Shown here one piece after another: positions 1 to 6,640 of a stretch of DNA of 9,939 bases. The stretch comes from Clostridiales bacterium UBA6330 (GTDB taxonomy: Bacteria; Bacillota; Clostridia; Oscillospirales; CAG-272). The position numbers and the translations under genes were made by a program. The notes beneath the pieces are model-generated. The model did not search any database and was not told the DNA's origin. It saw nothing but the letters and a program-made list of their open reading frames with translations. The stretch lies in contig DJSQ01000111.1 of the NCBI GenBank assembly GCA_002438075.1, forward strand, positions 1-9,939, given 5' to 3'. Every line of letters starts with the position of its first letter. The stretch's first letter is position 1.

Positions 1-240
1 AGCGGAGCGGCACCGCCATGCGAGGGCGAGCGCGAAAGCCAACGATTGCCGCGTAGTCGAACCCCGCAGGGGCGCCGGCAGGCGGAATCTCGGCACTCGT
101 GTAAAGCATCCTATCGCAAGTCGGCAAGTAACATTAACCCACGTCCGCTCATATCCCACACAACGTGTCATTTTAGAGCGAACACAGAAGGCAGTATGCC
201 CCTCGTTGCATCTTTTACCCGACAAAAATATTGCAAAGGT
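1..240. other. Unassigned GC-rich intergenic DNA, possibly a dispersed repeat
   Basis: No convincing gene covers this stretch. Open frames here lack a ribosome site and run on out of frame into the esterase gene. The first 90 bases are very GC-rich and, read on the minus strand, stay open in more than one frame with Arg/Ala/Pro-rich products. That is how many dispersed intergenic repeats of GC-rich gut clostridia look. I cannot confirm a second copy within this window, so the repeat idea is inference. Bases 110-240 become AT-richer toward the promoter, and I see nothing recognisable in them. Confidence 0.3.
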
Positions 241-241
241 A

Positions 242-270
242 TTGCATTTTGGGTTGGGATATGCTATAAT
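242..270 (+). promoter_or_regulatory. Sigma-A promoter of the SGNH hydrolase gene
   Basis: The -35 box TTGCAT (242-247) and the -10 box TATAAT (265-270) are separated by exactly 17 bp. The -10 is extended by a TGn element (TGC, 262-264). Transcription would start near 277, leaving a leader of about 34 nt before the ATG at 311. No operator-like repeat is obvious around it. Confidence 0.85.
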
Positions 271-310
271 AAAAAAGCAAAAAATCCGAAAAGGGAAAAG
301 GACGGAAAAA

Positions 311-973
311 ATGGAACTGAAGGGTTTGAAGGCTTTATTTTTGGGAGATTCGATTACGGCGGGGCACGGTGCATCGACCTTAGACAAGGTATTTTGGAGT
401 GTACTCGGCAAGCGGACGGGGATGGAGACGGTTGGTTACGGGCTTGGCGGCACGCGGATTGCGCGGCAGACGCACAAGAGCGCGAACGAGCAATTTGACC
501 ACGATTTCAACGAGCGCGCGGAGGGGATGGACAAGCAGACCGACATCATCTGCGTATTTGGCGGCACGAACGATTACGGTCACGGTGACGCGCCTGTCGG
601 GGCTCCCGATGACACCGATGTTTACAGCTTTTACGGTGCGCTGAATCGGTTGTACACTTATTTGCTTTCCACCTATCCCGAGGCGTTTATCTTTGTCATG
701 ACCCCCACGCATCGGGCGGAGGAGAAGCCGAAGTCCGCAAACGGGACCCAGCCCGCAAAGCCGTCGCTCGGGACCTATGTACAGATTATCCGCGAGGTGG
801 CGGAGAAATACTCCCTGCCTGTTCTGGACCTTTACGCGGAGTCGGGCATCAACCCGAGCATTCCCGTTTTGCGCGAGCGCTATATGCCCGATGGCTTACA
901 CCCCAATGATGCGGGCTACGAAAAGCTGTCCTACATCGTGGAAAACTTCCTGCGCACCCACTACCACAAATAA
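311..973 (+). CDS. SGNH/GDSL-family hydrolase (probable carbohydrate acetylesterase)
   Basis: A 220-residue single-domain hydrolase of the SGNH (GDSL) fold, which cleaves ester bonds with a Ser-His-Asp triad. Block I is GDSITAG with nucleophile Ser14. Block II glycine is in GLGGT (44-48). Block III is GGTND (84-88), giving the oxyanion Asn87. Block V is DGLHPND (194-200), giving Asp194 and His197, so all catalytic residues are present. No signal peptide or membrane segment is visible, so it should be cytoplasmic. The ATG at 311 is chosen because an AAAAGGA site lies 8 nt upstream and the GDS motif then falls at the usual N-terminal place. An upstream in-frame ATG at 206 would precede the promoter. 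The gene is monocistronic, between its own promoter and terminator. The arabinofuranosidase next door suggests deacetylation of plant-cell-wall oligosaccharides, but the substrate is inference; acyl esters of other kinds are possible. Confidence 0.9.
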   Translation: MELKGLKALFLGDSITAGHGASTLDKVFWSVLGKRTGMETVGYGLGGTRIARQTHKSANEQFDHDFNERAEGMDKQTDIICVFGGTNDYGHGDAPVGAPDDTDVYSFYGALNRLYTYLLSTYPEAFIFVMTPTHRAEEKPKSANGTQPAKPSLGTYVQIIREVAEKYSLPVLDLYAESGINPSIPVLRERYMPDGLHPNDAGYEKLSYIVENFLRTHYHK

Positions 974-975
974 TC

Positions 976-1011
976 AAAAGGAGCTTCCAAAAATCGGAAG
1001 CTCCTTTTTTT
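976..1011. terminator. Rho-independent terminator, probably bidirectional
   Basis: GGAGCTTCC (980-988) pairs with GGAAGCTCC (996-1004) around a 7-nt loop. AAAA on the left and a run of seven T on the right extend the stem. It begins three bases after the esterase stop codon. On the opposite strand the hairpin is followed by TTTTGATTATTT, so it can also stop the convergent arabinofuranosidase transcript. Confidence 0.93.
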
Positions 1012-1080
1012 ACCCGTCAAAATTCCATCCCGCCATGTTCGCACCATGAAACCCCTTGTTGTAAGTCTTTGCGGGGGCAT

Positions 1081-1108
1081 GGGGACGCTTTCTTCAGAAA
1101 GCGCCCCC
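1081..1108 (-). other. Stem-loop enclosing the arabinofuranosidase stop codon
   Basis: GGGG-A-CGCTTTC (1081-1092) pairs with GAAAGCG-C-CCCC (1097-1108) with a single A/C mismatch and a 4-nt loop. The stop codon of the minus-strand gene (1094-1096) lies mostly in the loop. There is no T-tract, so it is not a classical terminator. It may protect the mRNA 3' end or be incidental. Confidence 0.5.
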
Positions 1109-2989
1109 ATCGCATCCTCCGCATCCTCCGCGTCCCCTGCGCACCCAGACTGCCATGTCGGATTTGCCGCGGTTTGCGAAGGCGAAGTAGGGGATAAAGA
1201 CCGCCTCGGCGGGGCTTTGCGTGATGGCATCAACGCGGCTGTAGAGGGCGGCGGGTGCCGTATCGCGCGATGCGGGCATCCGAATGCGGACCAAGCCCGT
1301 CAGCGGGTCGGGCTCTGTGGCGGCGCGGGAAAGGTCGGCGGGGTCAACCGAAAGCTGCCACAGCCTTGCGCCGTTGTCAACGCCCTCCATGCAGAATACA
1401 ATCGGACCGCGCACCAGCGCAACCCGCCCCGCGTCCGCGCGAACGCACGGGTTGGCGGCAAGAAAGAGCGGCTTGATGCCGAAGTCGAGCGCAATCTCAA
1501 ACGAGGACCCCACCGTGAAGTACGCGTAGCCGTCCCGTACCGTTGGGGTATAGGGCGCGCCGTTCAGCGTGACCGTCGGGCTTTCGCACCAATCTGGCAC
1601 GCGCAGGCAGAATACATCGGAGCGGTAGTCCGATGAGGAGACGGTTGCCGTCCCCGCAACCGCGTAATTCTCCGCAATCCGCACCGTGCCGAGCGGCGAG
1701 CGCACCGTGGCGGAGACATACTGCTCCAGCGTCAGATGCCCGTCCTCCTCAAGCACGAGGAAATGCCCGAACTCGCCGAAAAAGCGATTGATGTTGGGCG
1801 GACAGCAGGAGCAGTCGAACACTTCCACCCGCTCGGAAATCGGCAGATGCTCCCGCTTTTTGACGGGGACCGAGACCTCGCGCCCGTATTCGGAGAGCGA
1901 GATTTCCAGCGGATTTTCGTAGAAGAACGCCTTGCCGTCCAGCGAGGTTGAGGAGAGGAGCGCGTTGTACAGCACCCGTTCCGCAACCGCCCCGTAGCGC
2001 GCACTGCGGTCGATTTCCCGCATCCGACAGGCGAACAGCACCAGCGCAATGGCGGCACAGCTTTCGTTGTAGGCGGTGCGGTTGGGCAGGTCGTAGGGAA
2101 CGGTAAAGCTCTCGGTGCGGTAGGTGGAGCCGACCCCGCCCGTCAGGTACAGCTTGTGCTCGGCAATGTCGGCAAAGACCGCGCGCAGGTTGTCGCGCAG
2201 TGCCTCATCGTGCGTTTCGGCGGCAAGGTCGGCAATGCCCGAATAGAAGTAGAGCGCCCGCACGCAATGTCCGTTCGCCTCGCGCAGGTGGCGGATGTCG
2301 GTGTCATCCTGCGTGCCGAAGCGGTTGTCCTCGTAAACGAACGGCTCGGCGGGGTCGGTTCCGCGATGCTCCAGAAAGAATTTCGCCATGTCCAGATAGA
2401 CCGCCTTGCCCGTGTGACGGTAGAGCGCAAGGAGTGCAAGCTCGATTTCCTCATGCCCCGGGGTGGTGAAGGCGGCGGTTTTCTCGGTGATAAAGGCGCG
2501 GCGGATGCAGTCGCAGTAGCGCTCGACAATGCGCAGGAAACGGTCCCTGCCTGTTGCCCTGTGGTAAGCGATTGCCGCCTCAATCAGATGCCCCGCGCAG
2601 TAGAGCTCGTGGTTGTTCCGCACGCGGAAAATCAGCTCGGGGGTCAATTGTTGATGGGTGGAGTTGAGGTAGCCGTCGGGACGCTGTGCCGCCTCCATGT
2701 CGGCAATCAGCTCCTCGCAAAGCGCGAGGTGGTCCCGCATGGCATCGGGGTCCTTGACCGACAGGTACGCCACCGCCTCCATCCACTTGGCAACATCGGA
2801 ATCGTAGAAGATGTGCGGGCGGCGGGCGTTTTTCAGGTAGTTGAAGCGGAGCGCGTCAAAGCGCCCGCTTTCCTCAAACCGTTTCCGCACGTTGGCAACC
2901 GAAACGGTCTTGTTCAGCTCGTAGCGGTCATGCCAGAATCCGTTGCTCAGGTCGACCTGCTCAAAGGGGAGAAATCTGCTTTGTTCCAT
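1094..2989 (-). CDS. GH127-type beta-L-arabinofuranosidase (DUF1680 family)
   Basis: About 631 residues, the usual length for GH127 enzymes such as bifidobacterial HypBA1. These remove terminal beta-L-arabinofuranose from arabino-oligosaccharides by a retaining mechanism with a zinc-bound cysteine nucleophile. The key residues are visible: a Glu in TESFT (Glu293), NESC (Glu309 and Cys311) and the cysteine cluster CSCCPPN (Cys395 and Cys396). These match E322, E338, C340, C417 and C418 of HypBA1. An alpha/alpha barrel region comes first, followed by beta-sandwich domains. There is no signal peptide, so it should act on imported sugars in the cytoplasm. The ATG at 2989 is preferred over the in-frame ATG at 3004, because GGAGG lies 8 nt before it and nothing suitable precedes 3004. 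The family-like end (AVWVRR) is followed by an extra Gly/Cys-rich tail of about 14 residues. It is divergent from an AraC-type regulator that probably controls it. GH127 is firm; the exact linkage is inferred. Confidence 0.92.
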   Translation of the reverse strand: MEQSRFLPFEQVDLSNGFWHDRYELNKTVSVANVRKRFEESGRFDALRFNYLKNARRPHIFYDSDVAKWMEAVAYLSVKDPDAMRDHLALCEELIADMEAAQRPDGYLNSTHQQLTPELIFRVRNNHELYCAGHLIEAAIAYHRATGRDRFLRIVERYCDCIRRAFITEKTAAFTTPGHEEIELALLALYRHTGKAVYLDMAKFFLEHRGTDPAEPFVYEDNRFGTQDDTDIRHLREANGHCVRALYFYSGIADLAAETHDEALRDNLRAVFADIAEHKLYLTGGVGSTYRTESFTVPYDLPNRTAYNESCAAIALVLFACRMREIDRSARYGAVAERVLYNALLSSTSLDGKAFFYENPLEISLSEYGREVSVPVKKREHLPISERVEVFDCSCCPPNINRFFGEFGHFLVLEEDGHLTLEQYVSATVRSPLGTVRIAENYAVAGTATVSSSDYRSDVFCLRVPDWCESPTVTLNGAPYTPTVRDGYAYFTVGSSFEIALDFGIKPLFLAANPCVRADAGRVALVRGPIVFCMEGVDNGARLWQLSVDPADLSRAATEPDPLTGLVRIRMPASRDTAPAALYSRVDAITQSPAEAVFIPYFAFANRGKSDMAVWVRRGRGGCGGCDGGAF

Positions 2990-3007
2990 GAAATTTGCCT
3001 CCATGTC

Positions 3008-3036
3008 TTGACTTTCTGCCTATAGTATAGTATAAT
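3008..3036 (+). promoter_or_regulatory. Promoter of the AraC-family regulator
   Basis: TTGACT (3008-3013) and TATAAT (3031-3036) with a 17-bp spacer. The start site would be near 3043. The -10 overlaps the -10 of the divergent arabinofuranosidase promoter. A TATAG pentamer repeated in tandem (3021-3030) precedes it. Confidence 0.82.
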
Positions 3037-3057
3037 GGAGACGAAAAAGCAATGCAA
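3029..3057 (-). promoter_or_regulatory. Promoter of the arabinofuranosidase gene
   Basis: Read on the minus strand, TTGCAT (3052-3057) and TATACT (3029-3034) are separated by 17 bp. The start site would be near 3022, about 33 nt before the ATG at 2989. It shares bases 3031-3034 with the regulator's -10 box, so RNA polymerase cannot open both promoters at once. Confidence 0.78.
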
Positions 3058-3086
3058 AAAACTGCGTAAAGGTGGAAAAATCCGAC

Positions 3087-3854
3087 ATGATTTGCATGGA
3101 CGAAGGAATGGAGCTGAATTTTGGGACCGTCGGGCTGTTTTCCACCGACGCGCCGTGGTCGCACCCCGTGATTACCGTAGCCACGTATGAAATCATCTAT
3201 GTGCTGGAGGGGGAGGTGCGGATTTACGAGGGGGAGGACCGCTACCGCCTCGGGGCGGGGGAGATGCTCCTGCTTTACCCGGGAATCGAGCACGGCGGCT
3301 TTGGCGGAAAGAGCACGGGCAGGGTGTCCTTTTACTGGCTCCACTTCCACACGCCCGACATTGCGGCATGGAGACCCGAAAAGCTGCGCCGCCCGCCGCG
3401 TGACACCGAAAAGGAGCTGCGCGCGCTGATGCACGATGCCCAGACCGACCGCCGCGTGGCAGAGGCGCGGCTCTGTCTGCTCCTGCTCCAGCTTGGGAGC
3501 GGGCGGGAGTACCGCAACCGACAGGCATATGAGGCGGAGGAGTACCTGCGCCTGCACGCGGGGGAGCCGCTGACGGTTGCGGCGGTTGCGGCACGGTTCG
3601 GCTATTCGCCCGACCATCTCTCGCGGGTCTATAAAAAGGAGTTCGGCAGGGACCTCAAAAGCGGGATTGTCCGCCACCGCTTGGACTATATGGAGGCGCG
3701 CTTGGCGAACACGGACGATACGCTGAAATCCCTCGCGGGGCAGTGCGGCTTTGAGGACGAAAACGCATTTGTAAAGTTCTTCCGCTACCACGCGGGCTTG
3801 ACCCCCACAGAGTATCGCAACCGCTTCTTTCGCGTGCATCGGAACGAGAAGTAA
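3087..3854 (+). CDS. AraC-family transcriptional regulator
   Basis: About 255 residues: an N-terminal cupin-type sugar-sensing domain and a C-terminal pair of helix-turn-helix motifs. The cupin region runs from roughly residue 30 to 90 and includes IIYVLEGEVRIYEG, an LGAGEMLLLYPG turn and WLHFHT. The first HTH is LTVAAVAARFGYSPDHLSRV (about 162-181). The second is around SLAGQCGFEDENAFVKFFR (about 215-233), followed by the family's GLTPTEYR signature. An AGGTGG ribosome site lies 11 nt before the ATG at 3087. A GTG at 3072 in the same frame would add five residues but has no ribosome site. Because it is divergent from the arabinofuranosidase with overlapping promoters, it probably senses arabinose or an arabinoside and activates that gene while limiting its own expression. 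The ligand is inferred from context only. Confidence 0.9.
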   Translation: MICMDEGMELNFGTVGLFSTDAPWSHPVITVATYEIIYVLEGEVRIYEGEDRYRLGAGEMLLLYPGIEHGGFGGKSTGRVSFYWLHFHTPDIAAWRPEKLRRPPRDTEKELRALMHDAQTDRRVAEARLCLLLLQLGSGREYRNRQAYEAEEYLRLHAGEPLTVAAVAARFGYSPDHLSRVYKKEFGRDLKSGIVRHRLDYMEARLANTDDTLKSLAGQCGFEDENAFVKFFRYHAGLTPTEYRNRFFRVHRNEK

Positions 3855-3879
3855 AATTCGCGCACATAAATCGACAGGA

Positions 3880-3909
3880 AAAACGGGGCAGCTTTCGCTG
3901 TCCCGTTTT
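3880..3909. terminator. Bidirectional intrinsic terminator
   Basis: AAAACGGGGCAGC (3880-3892) pairs over 13 positions, one of them a G-U, with GCTGTCCCGTTTT (3897-3909) around a TTTC loop. It lies between the convergent ends of the regulator (3854) and the ABC ATPase (3924). The minus-strand side has a run of five T and the plus-strand side has four, so it can serve both transcripts, more strongly the ABC operon. Confidence 0.88.
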
Positions 3910-3923
3910 GTGGTGTTTTCGGT

Positions 3924-4664
3924 TTACTCCGCCTTGAGATAGCGGCTTAAGAATTCGCGGGTGCGGGGCTGCTTGGGGGAGCCGAACAGCTCCTCGGGGG
4001 TACCCTGCTCGGCGATTACGCCGCCGTCCATGAAAATCACGCGGTCGGATACGTCGCGGGCAAATGCCATTTCATGCGTGACCACCACCATGGTCATGCC
4101 CGATTGCGCCAGCTTTTTCATAACCTCCAGCACCTCGCCCACCATTTCGGGGTCCAGCGCCGAGGTCGGCTCGTCGAACAGAATGACATCGGGGCGCATG
4201 GAGAGTGCGCGCGCGATGGCAACCCGTTGCTTCTGTCCGCCCGAAAGCTGAGAGGGGCGGGCGTTTGCATAGGCGGACATTCCCACCTTTTCCAGATACT
4301 CCAGCGCAATCTGCTTTGCCTCGGCGCGCGGGCGCTTCAGCACCACGGTCTGCGGACGCACGCAGTTTTCCAGCGCGGTCATGTTTCCGAACAGGTTGAA
4401 CTGCTGGAACACCATTTCCACCTTGGCGCGGAAAGCCGAGAGCTTCACGCCCTTGTCGGTGATGGGCTTGCCCTCGTAGAGGATGATTCCTTTCGTCGGC
4501 TCCTCCAAGAGGTTGATGCAACGGAGCATGGTGCTCTTTCCCGAGCCCGACGACCCGATGACGCTGATGACCTCGCCGCGATGCACGGTCAGGTCAATGC
4601 CGCGCAGGACCTCATGGTCACCGAAGGTCTTTTCCAGACCGATCAGCTCGATTACCGCTTCCAT
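3924..4664 (-). CDS. Polar amino-acid ABC transporter ATP-binding protein (GlnQ/HisP type)
   Basis: The 246-residue ATPase that powers the importer, with every ABC motif intact: Walker A GSSGSGKST (37-45), Q-loop in VFQQFNLF (85-92), signature LSGGQKQR (140-147), Walker B VILFDEP (160-166) and the switch histidine in VVVTHEM (His197). The motifs and the length are those of the polar amino-acid uptake class. The start lies inside the last codons of the permease gene (13-bp overlap), so the two are translationally coupled. It is the last gene of the operon and is followed by the hairpin at 3880-3909. The lysine riboswitch at the operon head makes lysine the likely cargo. Confidence 0.95.
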   Translation of the reverse strand: MEAVIELIGLEKTFGDHEVLRGIDLTVHRGEVISVIGSSGSGKSTMLRCINLLEEPTKGIILYEGKPITDKGVKLSAFRAKVEMVFQQFNLFGNMTALENCVRPQTVVLKRPRAEAKQIALEYLEKVGMSAYANARPSQLSGGQKQRVAIARALSMRPDVILFDEPTSALDPEMVGEVLEVMKKLAQSGMTMVVVTHEMAFARDVSDRVIFMDGGVIAEQGTPEELFGSPKQPRTREFLSRYLKAE

Positions 4665-5434
4665 GCTTCGTCCTCCTGTTCGTGAATGTGAATCTCCGCC
4701 GCAGGGTCGGACTGCGAGCCGCAGATGGTGTAGTTCTTTGCGCCCTCCAGCTTCCGCTCCAGCAGGCGGAGCAGGCGGGTGATGGTAAAGGTCAGGAGGA
4801 AATACAGCACGCAGATGATCAGATAGGTCTGGAAAATCTGATAATTCCTGCGGTAGATGACCCCCGCCATATAGTAAAGCTCCATCACACCGATGACGTT
4901 CAGCACCGAGGTGTCCTTGATGTTGATGACAAACTCATTGCTGACCGACGGCAGGATGTTCCGCAGTGCCTGCGGCAGAATGACGTGGACCATCGCCTGC
5001 GCGTGGGTCATGCCGACCGAATACGCGCCCTCGGTCTGCCCGCGGTCCACCGAAATGATGCCGCCGCGCACGATTTCCGCCATGTAAGCGCCCGTGTTGA
5101 TGGATACGATGAAGATGCCCGCAGGAATCAGCGGCAGGGTCTGCCCGTTGTTCAGGAAGGCAAAGCCCCAGAAAATGACCATCGCCTGCACCATCATCGG
5201 GGTGGAGCGGAAAATTTCGATATACGCCGCAAGCAACCCGTTCAGGATGCGGTGCAGGGCGCGCAGGACGCGGTTCTGCGAGAGCGGTGCGGTGCGCACC
5301 ATGCCCACCAGAAGTCCGATCAGCAGTCCCGCCACAGTACCCGTCAGCGCAATGAGCATGGTGTAACCCACGCCCGAGAGCAGTTGCGGGTAGTAATCGG
5401 CAAGAATCTTGCCTGTTTGCTTCAGAAATTCCAC
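4652..5434 (-). CDS. Polar amino-acid ABC transporter permease (HisM/GlnP family)
   Basis: A 260-residue inner-membrane permease of the His/Glu/Gln/Arg family, which normally works as a dimer on the cognate ATPase. Hydrophobic segments are visible near residues 20-45, 68-92, 102-118 and 203-222. The cytoplasmic EAA loop that docks on the ATPase is at about 120-162 (EIVRGGIISVDRGQTEGAYS, then LPQALRNILP). It starts with GTG, supported by AAGGAG about 8 nt upstream, and begins 20 bp after the binding-protein gene ends. After the last membrane segment there is an extra hydrophilic tail of about 30 residues ending in a His/Glu-rich stretch (IHIHEQEDEAWKR). Homologues usually stop soon after LERKLE. 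Part of this tail is encoded over the start of the ATPase gene. Confidence 0.94.
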   Translation of the reverse strand: MEFLKQTGKILADYYPQLLSGVGYTMLIALTGTVAGLLIGLLVGMVRTAPLSQNRVLRALHRILNGLLAAYIEIFRSTPMMVQAMVIFWGFAFLNNGQTLPLIPAGIFIVSINTGAYMAEIVRGGIISVDRGQTEGAYSVGMTHAQAMVHVILPQALRNILPSVSNEFVINIKDTSVLNVIGVMELYYMAGVIYRRNYQIFQTYLIICVLYFLLTFTITRLLRLLERKLEGAKNYTICGSQSDPAAEIHIHEQEDEAWKR

Positions 5435-5454
5435 GGTCGTGTCTCCTTCGGGAA

Positions 5455-6333
5455 TTATTTCTTATAATAGATGATGACCAGCTCGCTCTTGTAGTAGCAG
5501 TCGGTGAAGTCGATCTCCTTCAAACGGTCGGGTGTCGGGCTCATGCCCGCGATAATCGCATCCACGTTGCCGCTCTTGACGGCGTTGATCATGGAATCGA
5601 ATTCGTAACGGATGATTTCCAGCTCCATGCCGAGCTCTGCCGCAACGAATTTTGCAACCTGCACGTCATAGCCGTTGGCGTACAGCCCGTCACCGTACTT
5701 CACCGCGCCGTTTGCATCGGTCGTCTGGGTCCAGTTGAAGGGATTATAGGCGCATTCCATGGCAACCGTCAGCTTGCCCTTTGCGGTGTCGGTGTTGTCG
5801 GAGTGCAGGGCAAGGGTCAGATTTTGCTCGGTTTCGGGGTCCTTGCAGATTGCGAAAATCTGCTCCATGAGTGCGGTCTGAACCGAGGCAGGGACCTTCT
5901 CCTCGAGAATGGCGTTGATTTGCGCGGTCAGCGCGGAGCCCTTTTTCAGCCCGATTGCAATGCCGTTGTCGTTGCCCGTGACCTTGAAGCCCGTGTCGTT
6001 GTTTTTCAGCTTGATATACCCGATGGAGCTGTCCTGTGCGCAGGCATCCACGGCGGTCGGCTCCTCGGCAACATAGCCATCGATTGCGCCGCTCTTGAGC
6101 GCGGTCAGAAGGGTGGTGAAGTCCTTGTATTCCTTCTTGGTCACACCCTCCAGCTGTTCGTTCAGCGCGTCAAGGTGGAAGGTGCCGGACTGCGCGGCGA
6201 TGGTCGCGCCCGAGTTGTTCAGGTCGGACAGAGACGTCATGGCGGAGATGTCCACGTTTTCCCGCTTCTTGCAGGAAGCAAGCAGAGCGGCAAGCAGGCA
6301 AAGGGTGAGTGCGGCGGTCAGAATTCTTTTCAT
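5455..6333 (-). CDS. Amino-acid ABC transporter substrate-binding lipoprotein, circularly permuted
   Basis: A 292-residue extracytoplasmic binding protein of the polar amino-acid (SBP_bac_3) class. It has a lipoprotein signal with lipobox LASC (Cys21). The ATG at 6333 has GGGAGGA 7 nt upstream; the frame is open further back only through the riboswitch leader. The order of parts is unusual. Residues 34-108 are the second lobe (SLSDLNNSGATIAAQSGT, then LLTALKSGAIDGYVAEEPT). Residues 109-165 return to the first lobe (GIAIGLKKGS and the terminal helix). A linker follows at 166-184. Only then comes what is normally the mature N-terminus (GKLTVAMECAYNPFNWTQ, 186-203), through NGYDVQVAK and SGNVDAIIAGMSPTPDR to DFTDCYYKSELVIIYYKK at the very end. 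Arg270 in SPTPDR is the usual carboxylate-binding arginine. It is the first gene after a lysine riboswitch and is followed by the permease and ATPase, so lysine or a relative is the probable ligand. Confidence 0.9.
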   Translation of the reverse strand: MKRILTAALTLCLLAALLASCKKRENVDISAMTSLSDLNNSGATIAAQSGTFHLDALNEQLEGVTKKEYKDFTTLLTALKSGAIDGYVAEEPTAVDACAQDSSIGYIKLKNNDTGFKVTGNDNGIAIGLKKGSALTAQINAILEEKVPASVQTALMEQIFAICKDPETEQNLTLALHSDNTDTAKGKLTVAMECAYNPFNWTQTTDANGAVKYGDGLYANGYDVQVAKFVAAELGMELEIIRYEFDSMINAVKSGNVDAIIAGMSPTPDRLKEIDFTDCYYKSELVIIYYKK

Positions 6334-6350
6334 GGTTGGTTCCTCCCAAA

Positions 6351-6400
6351 AGAAATAAATTAAATAAAATGAACGGTCGGAGCAAGTGCTCCGACCGTTC
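6351..6400 (-). terminator. Riboswitch-controlled terminator (attenuator)
   Basis: A perfect 13-bp hairpin: GAACGGTCGGAGC pairs with its complement across 6371-6383 and 6388-6400, with a 4-nt loop. On the minus strand it is followed by the T-rich tail ATTTTATTTAATTTATTT. It lies between the lysine aptamer and the lipoprotein start codon. Its loop side (6384-6390) can instead pair over seven positions with the 3' arm of the aptamer's closing stem (6448-6454). This gives a plausible antiterminator when lysine is scarce (inferred by hand-pairing). Confidence 0.92.
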
Positions 6401-6442
6401 AAAAGGGAGTTCCGAGGAGGAACGCCAAAAGGAACAAAACCG

Positions 6443-6610
6443 GATGCAGCACTCCGCAAATCTTGCGACAGTTGCGGGGATATTCTCCCGGCACCCAGCA
6501 GGACCGCGCTCAAACGCGGGACCGCTTCGGCGAAAGCACCTTTCCCGTGGGGTCAACGGTCCTTGAGAACCTCACCCGCGGTACTGATTGATTTCGCGCC
6601 TCTGACATCA
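6443..6610 (-). promoter_or_regulatory. Lysine riboswitch (L-box) aptamer
   Basis: Read on the minus strand, the leader carries the conserved L-box segments in order. AGAGGCGCGAAAT follows the 5' arm of P1 (6591-6603). Then come AGTACCGCGG, GGGAAAGGTGC and TTTCGCCGAAG (6525-6546), CTGGGT (within 6493-6501), ACTGTC (6467-6472), and GGAGTGCTGCATC, which closes P1 against GATGTC (6443-6455 against 6604-6609). The spacing agrees with the known class of about 170 nt. Lysine binding closes P1 and should favour the downstream terminator, shutting off the importer when lysine is plentiful. A T-box was considered because of TACCGCGG but does not fit the rest. Confidence 0.95.
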
Positions 6611-6640
6611 ATTCTTTTTCCGACGATTCAATTTTGATTC

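Noticed and set aside
46..498. Plus-strand open frame of 150 codons at the left edge
   Set aside because: It runs through the esterase promoter and then overlaps the esterase in another frame, with no ribosome site or recognisable product.
2156..3025. Long plus-strand open frame (289 codons) within the arabinofuranosidase region
   Set aside because: It is antisense to a gene with strong family motifs, has no ribosome site and no recognisable domain. Such frames are common opposite GC-rich genes.
2961..3839. Long minus-strand open frame opposite the AraC gene
   Set aside because: It runs antisense through a well-supported AraC-family gene and across the divergent promoter region, and has no recognisable motifs.
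6334..6513. N-terminal extension of the binding protein back to an ATG at 6513
   Set aside because: The frame is open only because it runs through the riboswitch 3' end and the terminator hairpin. The ATG at 6333 has a strong ribosome site and starts a clean lipoprotein signal.
6443..6610. T-box leader, suggested by TACCGCGG
   Set aside because: The T-box core does not extend beyond that match, while every conserved lysine-riboswitch segment is present in order.
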